Below, piece by piece: positions 1 through 11,006 of a stretch of 64,000 nucleotides of DNA. Made by a program: the position numbers and the translations under genes. The DNA is taken from positions 19,907,001 to 19,971,000 of the forward strand of contig NC_091972.1 of the NCBI RefSeq assembly GCF_036711975.1. The letters are read 5' to 3'. Source of the stretch: Onthophagus taurus (lineage: Eukaryota; Arthropoda; Insecta; Coleoptera; Scarabaeidae). The notes beneath the pieces were generated by a model. It did no database searches, was not told where the DNA came from, and worked only from the letters and a program-made list of their open reading frames with translations. Numbering within the stretch: the stretch's first letter is position 1; each line of letters opens with the position of its first letter.

Positions 1-639
1 CTGTATCTAACAACCACTTCCGGTTGTTAGATATGCCTGAAACTTTAAGTCTGATATTCTATTATTGTTATGCGAGTTTACACCAAATATACGAGATTTA
101 TCTTTTAAGAAAAAGAATATAAGCATTTTATATGAAAACGGTCCAATAACACACTCAGTCACTGATCATCTTTGATCGCTAATATCTTGGTAAGGAGCAA
201 GTTAAAGCAAGATGTGGTTATCATGTTATATAGAGCACATCTCAAAGAATAAGAATATTCTAGCGACAAAAGTTCTTCTTGCGTCTTCTGCGAGATATAT
301 ATGTTAAAACATTTTAATGTAACTTCAAGTAGGTGTTAATTAGCTTTAAAAGAAGTGCTTATTACGTATTTCTGCAAAAATATTTTAAAAATTAGAAAAG
401 TGCCAAATGAAGACCTTTCTATACTGTTCAAGATAGCAACAACGCATTGTCTTGAAAAAGTGGAACACAATATATTTTCTTCATCTAAAGTTGTAGCATT
501 TTATGATATTTAATACACAAGAATTGTAGTACTGTTTTATTGCGTACAGTTGGCACTAGAAAGTACATAAGACTTTATTCCTTTCACCTCTCAGTCTATT
601 AAGACCTAAAGTACATGTAACATGTAAAAAAAACGAAAA
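1..639. other. AT-rich stretch without recognised gene
   Basis: I see no open frame of note, no terminal repeat and no RNA gene. A poly-A/poly-T rich patch near 625-650 borders the LINE relic that follows and may be the decayed 3' tail of that minus-strand element. Confidence 0.4.
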
Positions 640-1610
640 AAAAAATTTTGAAAATTTGATTTTCGTTCACATTTTACCGCTTGTGGACCACTGTGGTCAA
701 TACATCTTTCCTTCTTACGTTAATATTATGGACATCGCTTCTGAAAGATAGGCGTTGTAGCAAGTAAGGAGGCCGTTGACTTTTAATAATTTTATAATGA
801 GCGCAAGTTGCGTCTAGTTTACGTCTGTTCCTCATGTTCAACTACCTAGTCTCTGCTAACTTATCACTAATATGGTTATATTTACGAATTCCGTATATAA
901 ACCTTAGACAACCGTTCTGAAGGTTCTGTATACAACGCCCACTCGCCCCCGGTAAATTTGGACCATAAACAACGTCGCAGTAATTTAATTTGCTTAGAAC
1001 CTAGCTATCACACAGCATATTTTTTAATTTAAGACATCCCTATAGGCATACAAGAGACGGAGGGCGCCATACCCACCCCGCAAGCACCTGGCCACATGCT
1101 CCTCAAACCTCAACTGATGATCCAATGTGACTCCTAAAATTTTTATATCCTCAGAAACAGTAAGAGGTTCGCCATCCACCACCAGTTGTCCGAATATCAA
1201 AGGTTTAATTGCCCTCCTTGTGACACTACCGCAAAGCAGAAGAACAGACGACTTAGATGGATTAAGCACAACCTCATGGCGTTTCGCAACATCAGAAAAT
1301 AATGCTACATCTGAGTTAAATTTTATGCAGGCATCATCCCAATTATTTGGATTAAAATTCAGCAGAAGCTGTGTATCATCTGCATACAAGTGAATCTGCG
1401 AATGCTCAAGAACTTGGTTAAAATCAGATGTATAAATAGAGAACAATAGTAGCCCCAAAATGGACCCCGAGGGACTCTACGAGTAACAAACAGAGCGCTC
1501 GATATCTGACTATTAATCTTCACAACCTGAGACCTATCCGACAAAAATGACTTTATCAAAATTACAGCCTGATTTCCAAGACCAAAATAATGTAGTTTAG
1601 ATGTAAGTAT
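640..1610 (-). pseudogene. LINE reverse transcriptase relic (CR1/Jockey-like)
   Basis: On the minus strand, fragments in several frames read in the order of a non-LTR retrotransposon RT. The piece at 1570-1440 carries VPRG (palm motif, frameshifted). The 144-codon piece at 1458-1024 carries HLYADDTQLLL, the catalytic YADD box, followed by an NPSKS-type stretch and ILGVTLD. A C-terminal piece at about 1020-690 reads LNYCDVVYG and NGCLRFIYGIRKYNHIS, typical of the region after RT. Frameshifts and stops show that it is dead. No endonuclease domain is left. The family name is inferred from motif style only. Confidence 0.85.
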
Positions 1611-1611
1611 A

Positions 1612-2823
1612 TTATAACTTTTGCTTTACCAAGCAGAAAGGTTGTGACGGCTGTACTCAATAGAATGACACTGAGCACTGGTATCAACAAGAACTTGATG
1701 AATGTTTTGGCAACAGCTGTACAGGAAATGGATACATTAGATAGATATTGCTGCTTGTTATTTGATGAGATATCACTAGAACCCGGTTTATCATATACCA
1801 TGAAAACAGACACGATAGATGGGTTTGAGGATTGTGAGGACCACAAATCCACCAAGTTAGCTGATCATGCCATGATGTTCATGTTGCGTGAGCTAAGGAA
1901 GAAGTGGAAGCAGCCCATCGCTTTTTTTCTTTACGGAAGGTACACTGTCTGCTGCTGATATTCAACGAAATATTAAAGAAATAGTAAGTTCATGCCATGA
2001 GATTGGACTCCATGTAGCTGCAAGTGTTTGTGACCAAATGTCCACAAACTGCACTGCGGTAAAATTACTTCGTGAGACGTCGCGAAGAGATGCTATTCTG
2101 CAAGGAGAAGAGTTCAGAGGAATAGGATTTAAGGTTAATGGTGAGGAGATTATTCCAATATTCGATCCGCCATATTGAATCAAAGGATTAAGGAACAATT
2201 TACAATTGCACGATATTTTTTTCAAGTAGCAAAATGCAGAATACACCGCTTCGTGGAAGCATATTATTCGTATGTACGAGCTGGACAAATTGAAGGGAGC
2301 AGGCTTTGAATTTCTGATACCAAAAAATGTAAACCCAGATGCCCTTGAAAATTTCTTTGGTTGTATTCATTTACAAGGAGCTAGGAATATCAATCCTACA
2401 TGTAGTTCTTTCCAGCACAGCTACAAAACATTAATTATTAATAATTACACTTCTCCTCATTCTCCCGGTGCGAATTGTCAGGAGGAAATTCTGAAACAAT
2501 TGCAGTGCAGAGATTGCAAAAACGAACTTTTGACGTTATTGGAATTGCCCCATAATGAATTAATTGAAATCAGAATTGAAATTTCTGATTATTAAAACCG
2601 AATACAACATTTATTTCCATCTTTATTTATTTCCACGTTGCCACAAGTAGCTAACAAACAATTTGTGAAAAGAACATTAATACATCATATTGTTAAATAT
2701 GTAACTACTTTTCACTTTAGTTGTACGAAACATAATCTATTTTCAATTTGTGAGGCACTTTCGGCTACACGTTTTAAAAAATTAAAATTAAAAAAAGCAT
2801 TAAACAACTACTTTAATTTTTAG
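1612..2823 (+). pseudogene. P-element superfamily (THAP9-like) transposase relic
   Basis: The reading is collinear with P-element/THAP9 transposases. At 1644-1958 is LLFDEISLEPGLSY, holding the first catalytic Asp of the RNase H-like core. After a frameshift, about 1940-2178 reads VCDQMSTN (second Asp region) and ends FDPPY, followed by IKGLRNNL, which is the P-family FDPPH-x-x-K-x-x-RNNL box with His changed to Tyr. At 2272-2595 is NPDALENFFGCI, a conserved C-terminal block of this superfamily. The same frame continues past one stop (2593) to 2823. The THAP zinc finger is missing, so the copy is 5' truncated. It abuts the LINE relic, perhaps having inserted into it. Confidence 0.85.
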
Positions 2824-3149
2824 TTATGTGTTGTAATCGTGGTTGTATTTCAATTTAAATTAATAGATTTGTTTAAAGTAGGGGCCTTAAACGAAATTGA
2901 TTAAAACAGTTTCCTTATTTTTGAATACAATTATTACAATCTTTTGGAATCAATTTTTCTCATCTTCAACAACATATGGTATTGAAGAAAGAATAAATTA
3001 ATTCCGAAAGCTTGGATTGGGAAACAAGAAAAGTGTCGCTACTCCCAAGAATTTATTAATTTGAAGGTAATAAGTTTTAGTTTATAATTTTATACATAAA
3101 CCTTAAATTCTTTTATTTTATATATTTACATTCATATAATACATTTTTA
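2824..3149. other. AT-rich spacer
   Basis: No coding signal and no repeat structure seen between the P-like relic and the MITE. Confidence 0.4.
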
Positions 3150-4096
3150 TACAGGGTGATTCATAAGTAATGGGCCAAATTGTAAATGTACGTTCAGGAG
3201 GCCAAAATAATAATATTTTCATTAACAATAATGGGTCTTAGTCTGCTCCTTACTGAGATACAGGATGTTAAAGCGAAAAAAATAAAATAGATTTTTGTTA
3301 ATAGATCAGCTACTTTTCTACATAATGACTCATAGTTGACTTATAGTTTTTGTAAGGGTAAACAATAATGTGTGAGAGGATTTGAGTTAACTCGTAGATG
3401 TCGCCACATGCGCCATATGAATTAGATGAAATCAGCTACAAATTTTTTATCGCTCATTATTTTACAACATACTTGTTTAATTTGGATAGCCCCATCATTT
3501 CTGTAGAAAAAAGCTATACTTCTTTGATCTTGAAAATATTAACGATTTTCGAGATATTTGAATTTTACTAATTCACTACACTACATTTCACGGTGGTCGA
3601 CGTAGCATTAATCTGTTAAGACACAAGCATGGCATGGAATGTTGACATTTACCTAACCGTAATTGATAATTGATAACAATATTAAACTGAAACCATAAAA
3701 AAATTACGTAATAAAACAATTTATTGTACGCCAGTTAATAAAACGAAATACAACATTAGAACAGACTTGAACTAAGACCACTTACGACAACTGTTATCAA
3801 AACCTACATGTTAATGTTGTGCGAAGTTAAATTAAATTTAAGCTTAATTACGAGTTAACTCAAATCCTCTCACACATTATTGTTTACCCTTACAAAAACT
3901 ATAAGTCAACTATGAGTCATTATGTAGAAAAGTAGCTGATCTATTAACAAAAATCTATTTTATTTTTTTCGCTTTAACATCCTGTATCTCAGTAAGGAGC
4001 AGACTAAGACCCATTATTGTTAATGAAAATATTATTATTTTGGCCTCCTGAACGTACATTTACAATTTGGCCCATTACTTATGAATCACCCTGTAT
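3150..4096. mobile_element. MITE with about 250-bp terminal inverted repeats
   Basis: The left arm (3150-3404, starting ACAGGGTGATTCATAAGTAA) is the near-perfect reverse complement of the right arm (about 3842-4096, ending in ATGAATCACCCTGTA). The ends CAGGGTGATTC and the flanking TA are the hallmark of insect mariner-type elements. The 440-bp interior has no transposase. It is therefore a long-TIR, non-autonomous Tc1/mariner-group element. The high arm identity suggests a young insertion. Confidence 0.9.
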
Positions 4097-4574
4097 ACTT
4101 CTTTGCTTCTTTTTCTTTTAATTTAATATAATTGATAATATATAATGTATCTCTCAGAGTTAAACTGTATTAACTCCGCTTTTTTGGCTAAAATGGTATT
4201 TATACTATTTTCTTACTAAAATAGGAAAGTAAGAAAATGTCAAATATAATTTTAGTAAAAAAGTGAAATTAATGTAGTTTACCTGGGATACAGCAAATGT
4301 ACAATTTACAAATAGGCGGGAATTCTCCTTATAGCGGCAGCGCCACTAGCGGTAAAAGGTGAACTAATATTAGAGAGAAAAAATCGTCGTAGATGGCCCA
4401 CATCTATATAAGTATATGTATCTTTCATCTATGTATTGTAAGTAATTTTAATCGTTCTGTTTTAAATTTGCTTAAAACTTAATAATTATATTTGTATCAA
4501 CTATCACGATCGTTAATTATGTTAATCAGTGTAGAGTCTCTGAAGATGGCGCATAGCCGAAACTAGTAAGATTC
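4097..4574. other. Intergenic spacer
   Basis: No gene seen. It contains several short AT-rich imperfect repeats. The duplicated block shared with 22 kb begins near its right end. Confidence 0.35.
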
Positions 4575-4750
4575 ATAAATTTGTTAATTAAAGACCGGTT
4601 TAATAGTACAAAAACTATATATTTATTCTTTTCTCCTTATAATCTTGAAAGCATTACATCATTTACTTTTAAAAATCTAAGAAAACTAGTAGATAAAATT
4701 AATAAAAGAAACTTTCCCAAATTAATAATTTAATATGTTTTACTTAAAAA

Positions 4751-5277
4751 TCACCAATCACAAACATTTAGGATGGGGTTAAATACTAATCCCGCTGGGC
4801 AAGGCATGTCGTGTACTATACCAAAATTATCGCATTTGCAGTATCTATTAGGGTTTGTAGGATGTACGTGGAAAACTGGGAATGTTCCAGGTGTGAAAGG
4901 GCAAGTAACCGATGCACAACCTCCAGGACTTGGAGCTATTGTAGTGGTGTCTGTTGTCGTGGTCTCTGTTGTAGTAGGTGGTGTTGGAGGGACTGGAGGT
5001 GCTGCTGGCCAGTCGCAAACACCTAGAGTGATGTTGAAATGTAAACCGGCTGGACAAGTAAAAAGCACCGGCGTTCCCCAGACGCAATAATAAAACTTAG
5101 TAGGATCGGTAGAATGAAGAAGAAAGTCTACATAAGTGCTATGTACGCTTGGGCAGACGCCAACGGGATCTGCACCAATCCCAATAATACCCAATAAAAA
5201 TAGAACGGCTACAGCTGTAAATAAAATTAGATATATAAAAAATAATTTCGATTATTAAAATGATTCTTACCTTTCAT
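4751..5277 (-). CDS. Secreted two-domain chitin-binding protein (peritrophin-like), gene A
   Basis: Two coding exons: 5277-5271 (ATG AAA G) and 5214-4751, with a 56-bp intron that starts GTAAG and ends TTTACAG. Splicing gives 156 aa. Residues 1 to about 17 (MKAVAVLFLLGIIGIG) are a clear signal peptide. Two CBM14/peritrophin-A domains follow (about 20-72 and 103-156), separated by a Thr/Pro linker with TTTETTTTDTTT. Diagnostic CDW and FYYCVWG motifs are present. CBM14 domains bind chitin, so the likely place of action is the peritrophic matrix or another chitin layer. In both domains the second Cys (HSTDPTKFYYC and NPNRYC) and the last Cys are absent, and the protein stops right after CDW. Near-identical to gene B. 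The short first exon was placed by splice signals and by comparison with four paralogues. Confidence 0.93.
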
Positions 5278-5307
5278 TACTGTGGTTAATTGTTAAACAG
5301 AAGGTAA

Positions 5308-5360
5308 AGTCTGATTCGACTGTAAAATCGGTACAACTTATATACCACGAATTTTTATCT
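5308..5360 (-). promoter_or_regulatory. Core promoter of gene A (GATA site, TATA box, initiator)
   Basis: Read on the minus strand: AGATAA (5360-5355), 10 bp, TATATAAG (5344-5337), then TCAGACT (5314-5308) whose A is 32 bp from the start of the TATA box. The ATG follows 35 nt after the presumed start site. The same spacing recurs at the other four loci. WGATAR is the target of GATA factors, which drive midgut genes in insects; that link is inference. Confidence 0.8.
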
Positions 5361-5934
5361 TCTTAAGGTCATTTTTACCACCTCTTGTTTTTATTAATCT
5401 AACTCTTAGCCAATGAGAGTGCGTAAAATTGCGGTATAGTAACAATCCCCTGGATAGATTATCAGGAAGATTGTAAAAGTGGGCAGTGTTAGATCAAATT
5501 TGTAATCTTCGTCATTCTATAACAATTGATCATTATTAGTCGAAATAATAGATCGGACATAGCACATGAAGATTTTAGACATGAATATCACAAGAAATCT
5601 CTTCTAGTTTTTTCTTAATTACAGTCGGACATAGGAAATAATATTATACAGGTGCGTAAACCATTAATCAGAATATTGATACAATAAGCATCAAATATTT
5701 AACTGTTATAAATTGAAATCAATACTGATAGTAGGTATTTTTATTAATTCCATTAACTCTAAGAATAATTAAAGCAACAAATCTTAGAAACAATCTTTCT
5801 ATTCAACAATAAGTTATCTTGACGGGTATGACAAGTGGTAGTATCAATTATTATCAGATTCCTAAACTTAGATGTACAGATAATTGCAAAAAAATTAGTT
5901 CTAACGCAGATATTAATTAATTAACGTAATACGT

Positions 5935-6840
5935 GGTGCAATAAAAAATCGTGCCACCGACATTTAGAGGAACGAAGAAATTATTTTTAGGTACTTAACA
6001 TTAGATTAAATTTCCTATAAAATAGTTTTAATTTCAGCTTAATATCTCAATTACTTTTTGAAATATGATTTTTTAAATTTGGTGTTTTACAATCTCAGCT
6101 TGTCCAAGCAGACGTGGAGAGATCAATTAAAAAAATCGTAATGTCCAAATTTGTGGAAATAAAGAAATAATTCTTAACTTATTAAATATTAATTAAACTT
6201 ACTTTACAACCGCTTATATTTCGTGATAATATTTAAATCCGTTTCAGAGATGCCGTAAATTGCACTTCAATCAACTTAACTTCAATACTACACAGTTGAA
6301 TTAAAAAATCGTATCATCGCGATTTAGGGGAACGAAGGAATTCTATTTGGTGTTTTAATACTATATAGATTAAATTATCTATAAAATGGTGTTTATTTCA
6401 ACATAATACCACAATTACTTTTGGAGATATGATTTCTTCAATTTCGGTATTTAAAATGTTAACTTGTTATAAGCAGATATGCAGAGGTACATTAAAAAAA
6501 TGATAACGTCGAAATTTATTGAAACAAAGAAATAATTTTTAACTTATTAAATATTAATCAAATTTACTTTAAAACCGCTTATAGGTATTTCATGATAATA
6601 TCTAAATCCGTTTTAGAGATACGATGGCGTAATATTGCACTTTAATCGTCTCAAGCCCAGTTGAATTAAAAAATCGTATCATCGTAGTTTAAATGAACGA
6701 AAGAATCATTTTGGGTGTCTTAATACCAGATTAAATTTGCTATAAGATGGTGTTTATTTCATCTTAATGCGTCAATTACTTTCTGAGATATGATTATTTC
6801 AAATTCGAAAATTTAAAAAAGTCATTATACGTATATTTGT
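5935..6840. repeat. 360-bp tandem repeat, three diverged units
   Basis: Landmark TTAAAAAATCGT followed by GAACGAAG recurs at about 5943, 6303 and 6667, a period of 360-365 bp. Each unit carries the same order of blocks (AACGAAG, CTATAAAAT.GTTTATTTC, GAGATATGAT, GAAACAAAGAAATAAT, ACCGCTTATATTTC). It lies 0.6-1.5 kb upstream of gene A. No coding potential. Confidence 0.85.
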
Positions 6841-7639
6841 ATGAATGAAGAAATAATTCATCCAAAGTATTTAATTTTAAATTTACCTACTTCAATCCAT
6901 TAACTTAATTAAATTTCTGTTGTGATTAAACTTTCTCGGAAATATTAAATCGTTAAGATAAATAAAACAACAGGTATTATTCTCGAAAAAGCACTTCGCC
7001 TAATTTTTAAATCTATCGGTTAGCCAAACATTTAATACCGTCCTTTATCTGTGTATATGTGTGGAAAATTTTGTAATTGCAATTTAATATCCGTAAGATA
7101 AATCGGAAAGATCAAAATATATTAATTATCAAGATCAGAAATACTACAAAACCCTAAAAATGTTCTAATCACTCCAGAAAAAAAATTAAAAATTGTGGAA
7201 TTGCATCATTTAAGATATTTGATCTATTTATTCAAATGGAGAACTTGAAAACTTTGGATTTCATAAATTTACATTGATATGAAATCAAAGGGAAGTGAAT
7301 ATGATCAATAATTAAGCTATTCTATCGGTAGCATTCAAGGTTTTTCAATTTGGCCATAATTTTATTATATCACGTATCACCTCAATCGACGTACTTTAAT
7401 CAGCAGCAAATAATGTTATCGAATTAATATCTGCCTTAGAACTAAAACATTTCAATTATCTGTTCATCTAAGTTTAAGAACCTCACAATAATTGATACTA
7501 CCATATGTCATACACATCAAGATAATTTATTGTTCAATACACAGATTGTTCCGAAGACTTATCACTTTAATTATTCTTATTATTAATAGAATTTATTAAA
7601 ACTGACAGTTATAGATATTGATTTCAATCTATACCAGTT

Positions 7640-8000
7640 CAAGTTCAAATTGGCACTAATCAAACTCAAAATGGCATTAATCAAAATCAATATCACATTA
7701 ATCAACATCAAATTGGCATTCAATAATACAGAAGAGCCTCGATAATCCGAACCGCAGTAATCCGAACGTCCGCTCATTCATTGACAAAATACCAAATACT
7801 TTAGGTAACTAAACTACTCAACAACTATACTTATCAACTACTTTCCACGATGTACTTTCTTTTTCTAAAAATTAGTTATATCTCCTTAGTAAATAGATAA
7901 ATAATAAATAAATTTGACTAATTAGAATTGTATATGTCAGCTAAATTACGTTAGGTAAATGAATAAATTTTCTAGCAAAAATGACTATTTGTCTAACAAC
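7640..8000. repeat. Short imperfect minisatellite and spacer
   Basis: About 7645-7735 holds three or four imperfect copies of a 20-24 bp motif of the type AATCAA.ATGGCATTAATCAAA. The rest of the stretch has no coding signal. Confidence 0.55.
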
Positions 8001-8008
8001 TAAATTGA

Positions 8009-9018
8009 TTTAGTTCAATTTTCCATATCATTTTTCTCAGTGCAGAGGAAGAGGAAGCGACAGAAAGTAAGCACTTAAATTCCCTAATAGAGTTGCAAAT
8101 TAACAATGTAGATAGATAACAATATAGATAGATTAAATACCTCAAACAGCTTTTGACCAGAAACCCTAATTGACCCAAAGAACCTACCCTCACTGTAGCT
8201 CAGATAAATATTTTATGACAGCCTTTTTAAATTCATATCTCGACTTAAAACAAAAGCAACGATTAAGATCAATCAAATACTTTGCAACATTGTATGAAAA
8301 TAATTTCTTAAATAGTTGAGTCCTATGCCTTGGAATTGCGACCTGACTCCTGAATCGAGTACCGAGATTGTGAATATCAGTTCTGTAAGCTATACGACAG
8401 TACAGGTAAGGAGATATTCGCCAAGTCACCACACTAAGAAAAAACAAAGCGGTATGTAAAAACCTTCTCTTCCCCATATTTAGCCAATTGGCGGTCTCTA
8501 ACATATGAGAAACATGCTGACGACGTTTAATACCATAGATAAATCGTAAGCAACTATTCTGCACTCTCTGAATTCTACCATCACTAACTTGATCTATAAA
8601 CGAATGATAAGGTGCATCACAGTAATTAAAATGTGATAGTACAAATGACTCACACATAACGATTTTCAAAGTTTTGATATTGTAAACCGCTTTGTGTGAA
8701 TATAATAGGACACAAACTTCCTCAATCTTAATTCTGAATCTATCCAGACTTCCAAATACCTGGCTAAATCCTGATACAACATCTCAGCCCCCCCAAATAA
8801 GTAATCCCAGATCCCGGTGCGCAGCTAGTTTATTTCTTCCATTCGCAAAGACCAAACCAACCAACCAAGTTTTATCCGAATTCACCACTAAACCGCTCAA
8901 GTCCTGATTGATTTGACTAGAAGCCAACGCAACATCCGCTTAAAGGAGTAATATATCTGTGTATCATCCGCGTAGAGATGATAGCGACAAGTACGAATGT
9001 ATTTTTGAATATTCAGTG
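8009..9018 (-). pseudogene. LINE (element A) RT, downstream half: YADD box to C-terminus
   Basis: Minus-strand reading from 9018 gives CRYHLYADDTQIYYSFK (catalytic YADD), then through several frame breaks VVNSDKTWLVGL and GLLIWGG. A clean 159-codon stretch at 8669-8190 reads SFVLSHFNYCDAPYHSF and QNSCLRFIYGIKRRQHVS, the usual CR1/Jockey C-terminal region. The upstream half of the same RT lies at 14173-14530, displaced by a mariner insertion. Sequence below 8190 is probably its 3' UTR. Confidence 0.85.
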
Positions 9019-9742
9019 TATACAGGTGTTCATTTCAAAACTTTCCACCTCAATTTCTGTAAATCCGGAAGTTTAAAAAGAAAATCGCTGAAATAGGTAA
9101 AGAATAAAACCAAGGGGGACAACTTTTTATGCAAAAATTGACTCACTCACTTCAACCCCCCGCCGCCAGAAACCAACCCCTTAAAAATCTTAAATGGAAA
9201 GGGGTGTCAAGTGATACCTCATTTTAAAGGTCTTTTAAGGTACTACATGTTAGTATTTATTTTTTTTAAATTGATCGATTCGTTTTCGAAATTTTTGCGA
9301 AAATCTTTGTTTTGTATTTCCCGCTTTAATTAATATTAAAAACTTTAATCACCTTCTTAAAAGCAAGAATAAGTAATCTTTTATTATTAATTTATAAAAT
9401 TAAATTACCATGTTCGTTTTTACAACGACCATTAAACCTTTATTATTTCGGAGCAATCGGAAATATTTAAGAAAACTAAACACGTATAATTATGAATTAA
9501 ACTAAATTTTATTGAAAGTATTTTACATTAAACCTGTATGAAAATTACTCTTGACTCGAATGGCCAAAAAAAGGAAAAAAAGAGACGAAATTTTTCTCTT
9601 TCTATAAACGAGTTATAGGCAGGCTCACAGTGCGAGAAAAGAATAAAATAAAAGTGCAATTCTAAACATAAGTTTATTTGGCTATTACTTAAACAACTTT
9701 GTGTTATCCACTTAACAAAGTTATTTAAATAAAACAGCAATA

Positions 9743-10745
9743 ATGGTTTACAGTTTGCAGGAAAGGATTGAAATTGTATTAATGTATGGATCCCAAAATG
9801 AATGTGCTCGACGAACTGCCGCAGTTTTTAATGAAAGAACGTATCTCATACATACGTCCTGAATCTCATGAAGAAATTCACTCGGACTAGGTCCGTTGCC
9901 AACATAAAACATAATGAGTCGAGAGTTTTGAATGAAACCGCTCAACTGGAAGTGTTGGGTCATTTCGATATCAACCCCAATACTTCATTGCGTCAAGTAT
10001 CTCGTGCAACTGGTATATCCTTGGGTTCTGTTCATAAAGTTGTAAAACTTCACAAATTCCATCCTTATAAATTGAAAATACATCAAGAGCTAACTGAAGA
10101 CGATTTTGACAGGAGAATACAGTTTTGTGAAGAAGTGACCACTATTATTAATAATAACAACGTTTTTGTGAAAAATATCTGCTTTAGTGATGAATGCATT
10201 TTTCTTTAAATGGATTTGTAAATAAACATAACTGCAGATATTGGAGTAATGAAAACCCTCATCTGACTGTAGAAGGGCATACACAATAACCTGAAAAAGT
10301 TAATGTATGGGCCGGCATTTTGGGAGACCAAGTGATTGGTCCAGTGTTTATCGATGGAAATTTAAACGGCGAAGTGTACTTGGATATGTTAGAAAATACT
10401 ATCAATCCACTAATTACGGAAGCTCTCGAGAATCAGTTGGATAGAGAAGAAAATGCCTTACTTGATGAGAATGAATTACATTTTCAACAAGACGGAGCTC
10501 CTCCTCACTATGTTCTCCCAGTACGACCAGCTAGATCACCAGATTTGACGCCATTAGACTTTTTTTTATGGGGTCATTTAAAGTCTGTTGTATTTACCCC
10601 TCAACCTCAAAATTTAGAAGAACTTCGTCAGAGAATTACTGCAGCTTGCCGTGGAATTCAAAGGGAAGTTTTTGAAAATGTGCGCCGTAGTTTTGAACAA
10701 CGGTTGTACCATTGTTTAGCTAATAACGGACAACACTTTGAATAA
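9743..10745 (+). pseudogene. Mariner-type (IS630/Tc1/mariner) transposase, broken
   Basis: Starts at ATG 9743 ([16 protein letters not shown], the N-terminal domain of this insect mariner group). It is frameshifted near 9860, continues at 9868 with the second helix-turn-helix (TSLRQVSRATGISLGSVHKV) and the first catalytic box ICFSDECIF (near 10190), is shifted again near 10203, meets a stop near 10289, and reaches QQDGAPPHY (second Asp) and SPDLTPLDFFLWG (third Asp). About 15-20 residues usually found between the second and third Asp are missing. The C-terminus (YHCLANNGQHFE) is complete. Dead copy. Confidence 0.9.
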
Positions 10746-11006
10746 TTATTATTAAGTTGATTTTCTCTGCAAAAAGTTTTTGTACATAATTAAATAACTG
10801 AAAATAAAATAGAACGTTTCAAGCAGTTAAAAGTTGTTTAAGTAATAACCAAATAAACCTAAAAGAAAAGAAAAATGAAACAGAAATCGTTTTTTCTAAA
10901 TATCTCTGACAGACGCCAGGCAAGCTAGCCAACGTAGGTATATCATTGTCAAAATAACCTAAATATCAAAGATTTCGGATTGCTCGGAAATAATAAAGGT
11001 TTAATG

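Larger units (their letters stand above)
4575..7630. repeat. Segmental duplication, copy 1 (gene A plus upstream DNA)
   Basis: This block is closely similar to 22080-25475 over its whole length: 3' flank, gene A, promoter, the 360-bp tandem repeats and the distal spacer down to ATTGATTTCAATCTA. Similarity stops at both ends. Copy 1 has three 360-bp units and copy 2 has four, which explains most of the length difference. The coding parts differ by only a few residues, so the duplication is recent. Confidence 0.93.

Noticed and set aside
5935..6840. Tandem repeats considered as CRISPR-like array
   Set aside because: The unit is 360 bp, diverged, without spacers, and the genome is an insect's.
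8692..8907. 71-codon plus-strand frame
   Set aside because: Antisense of the LINE A RT region.
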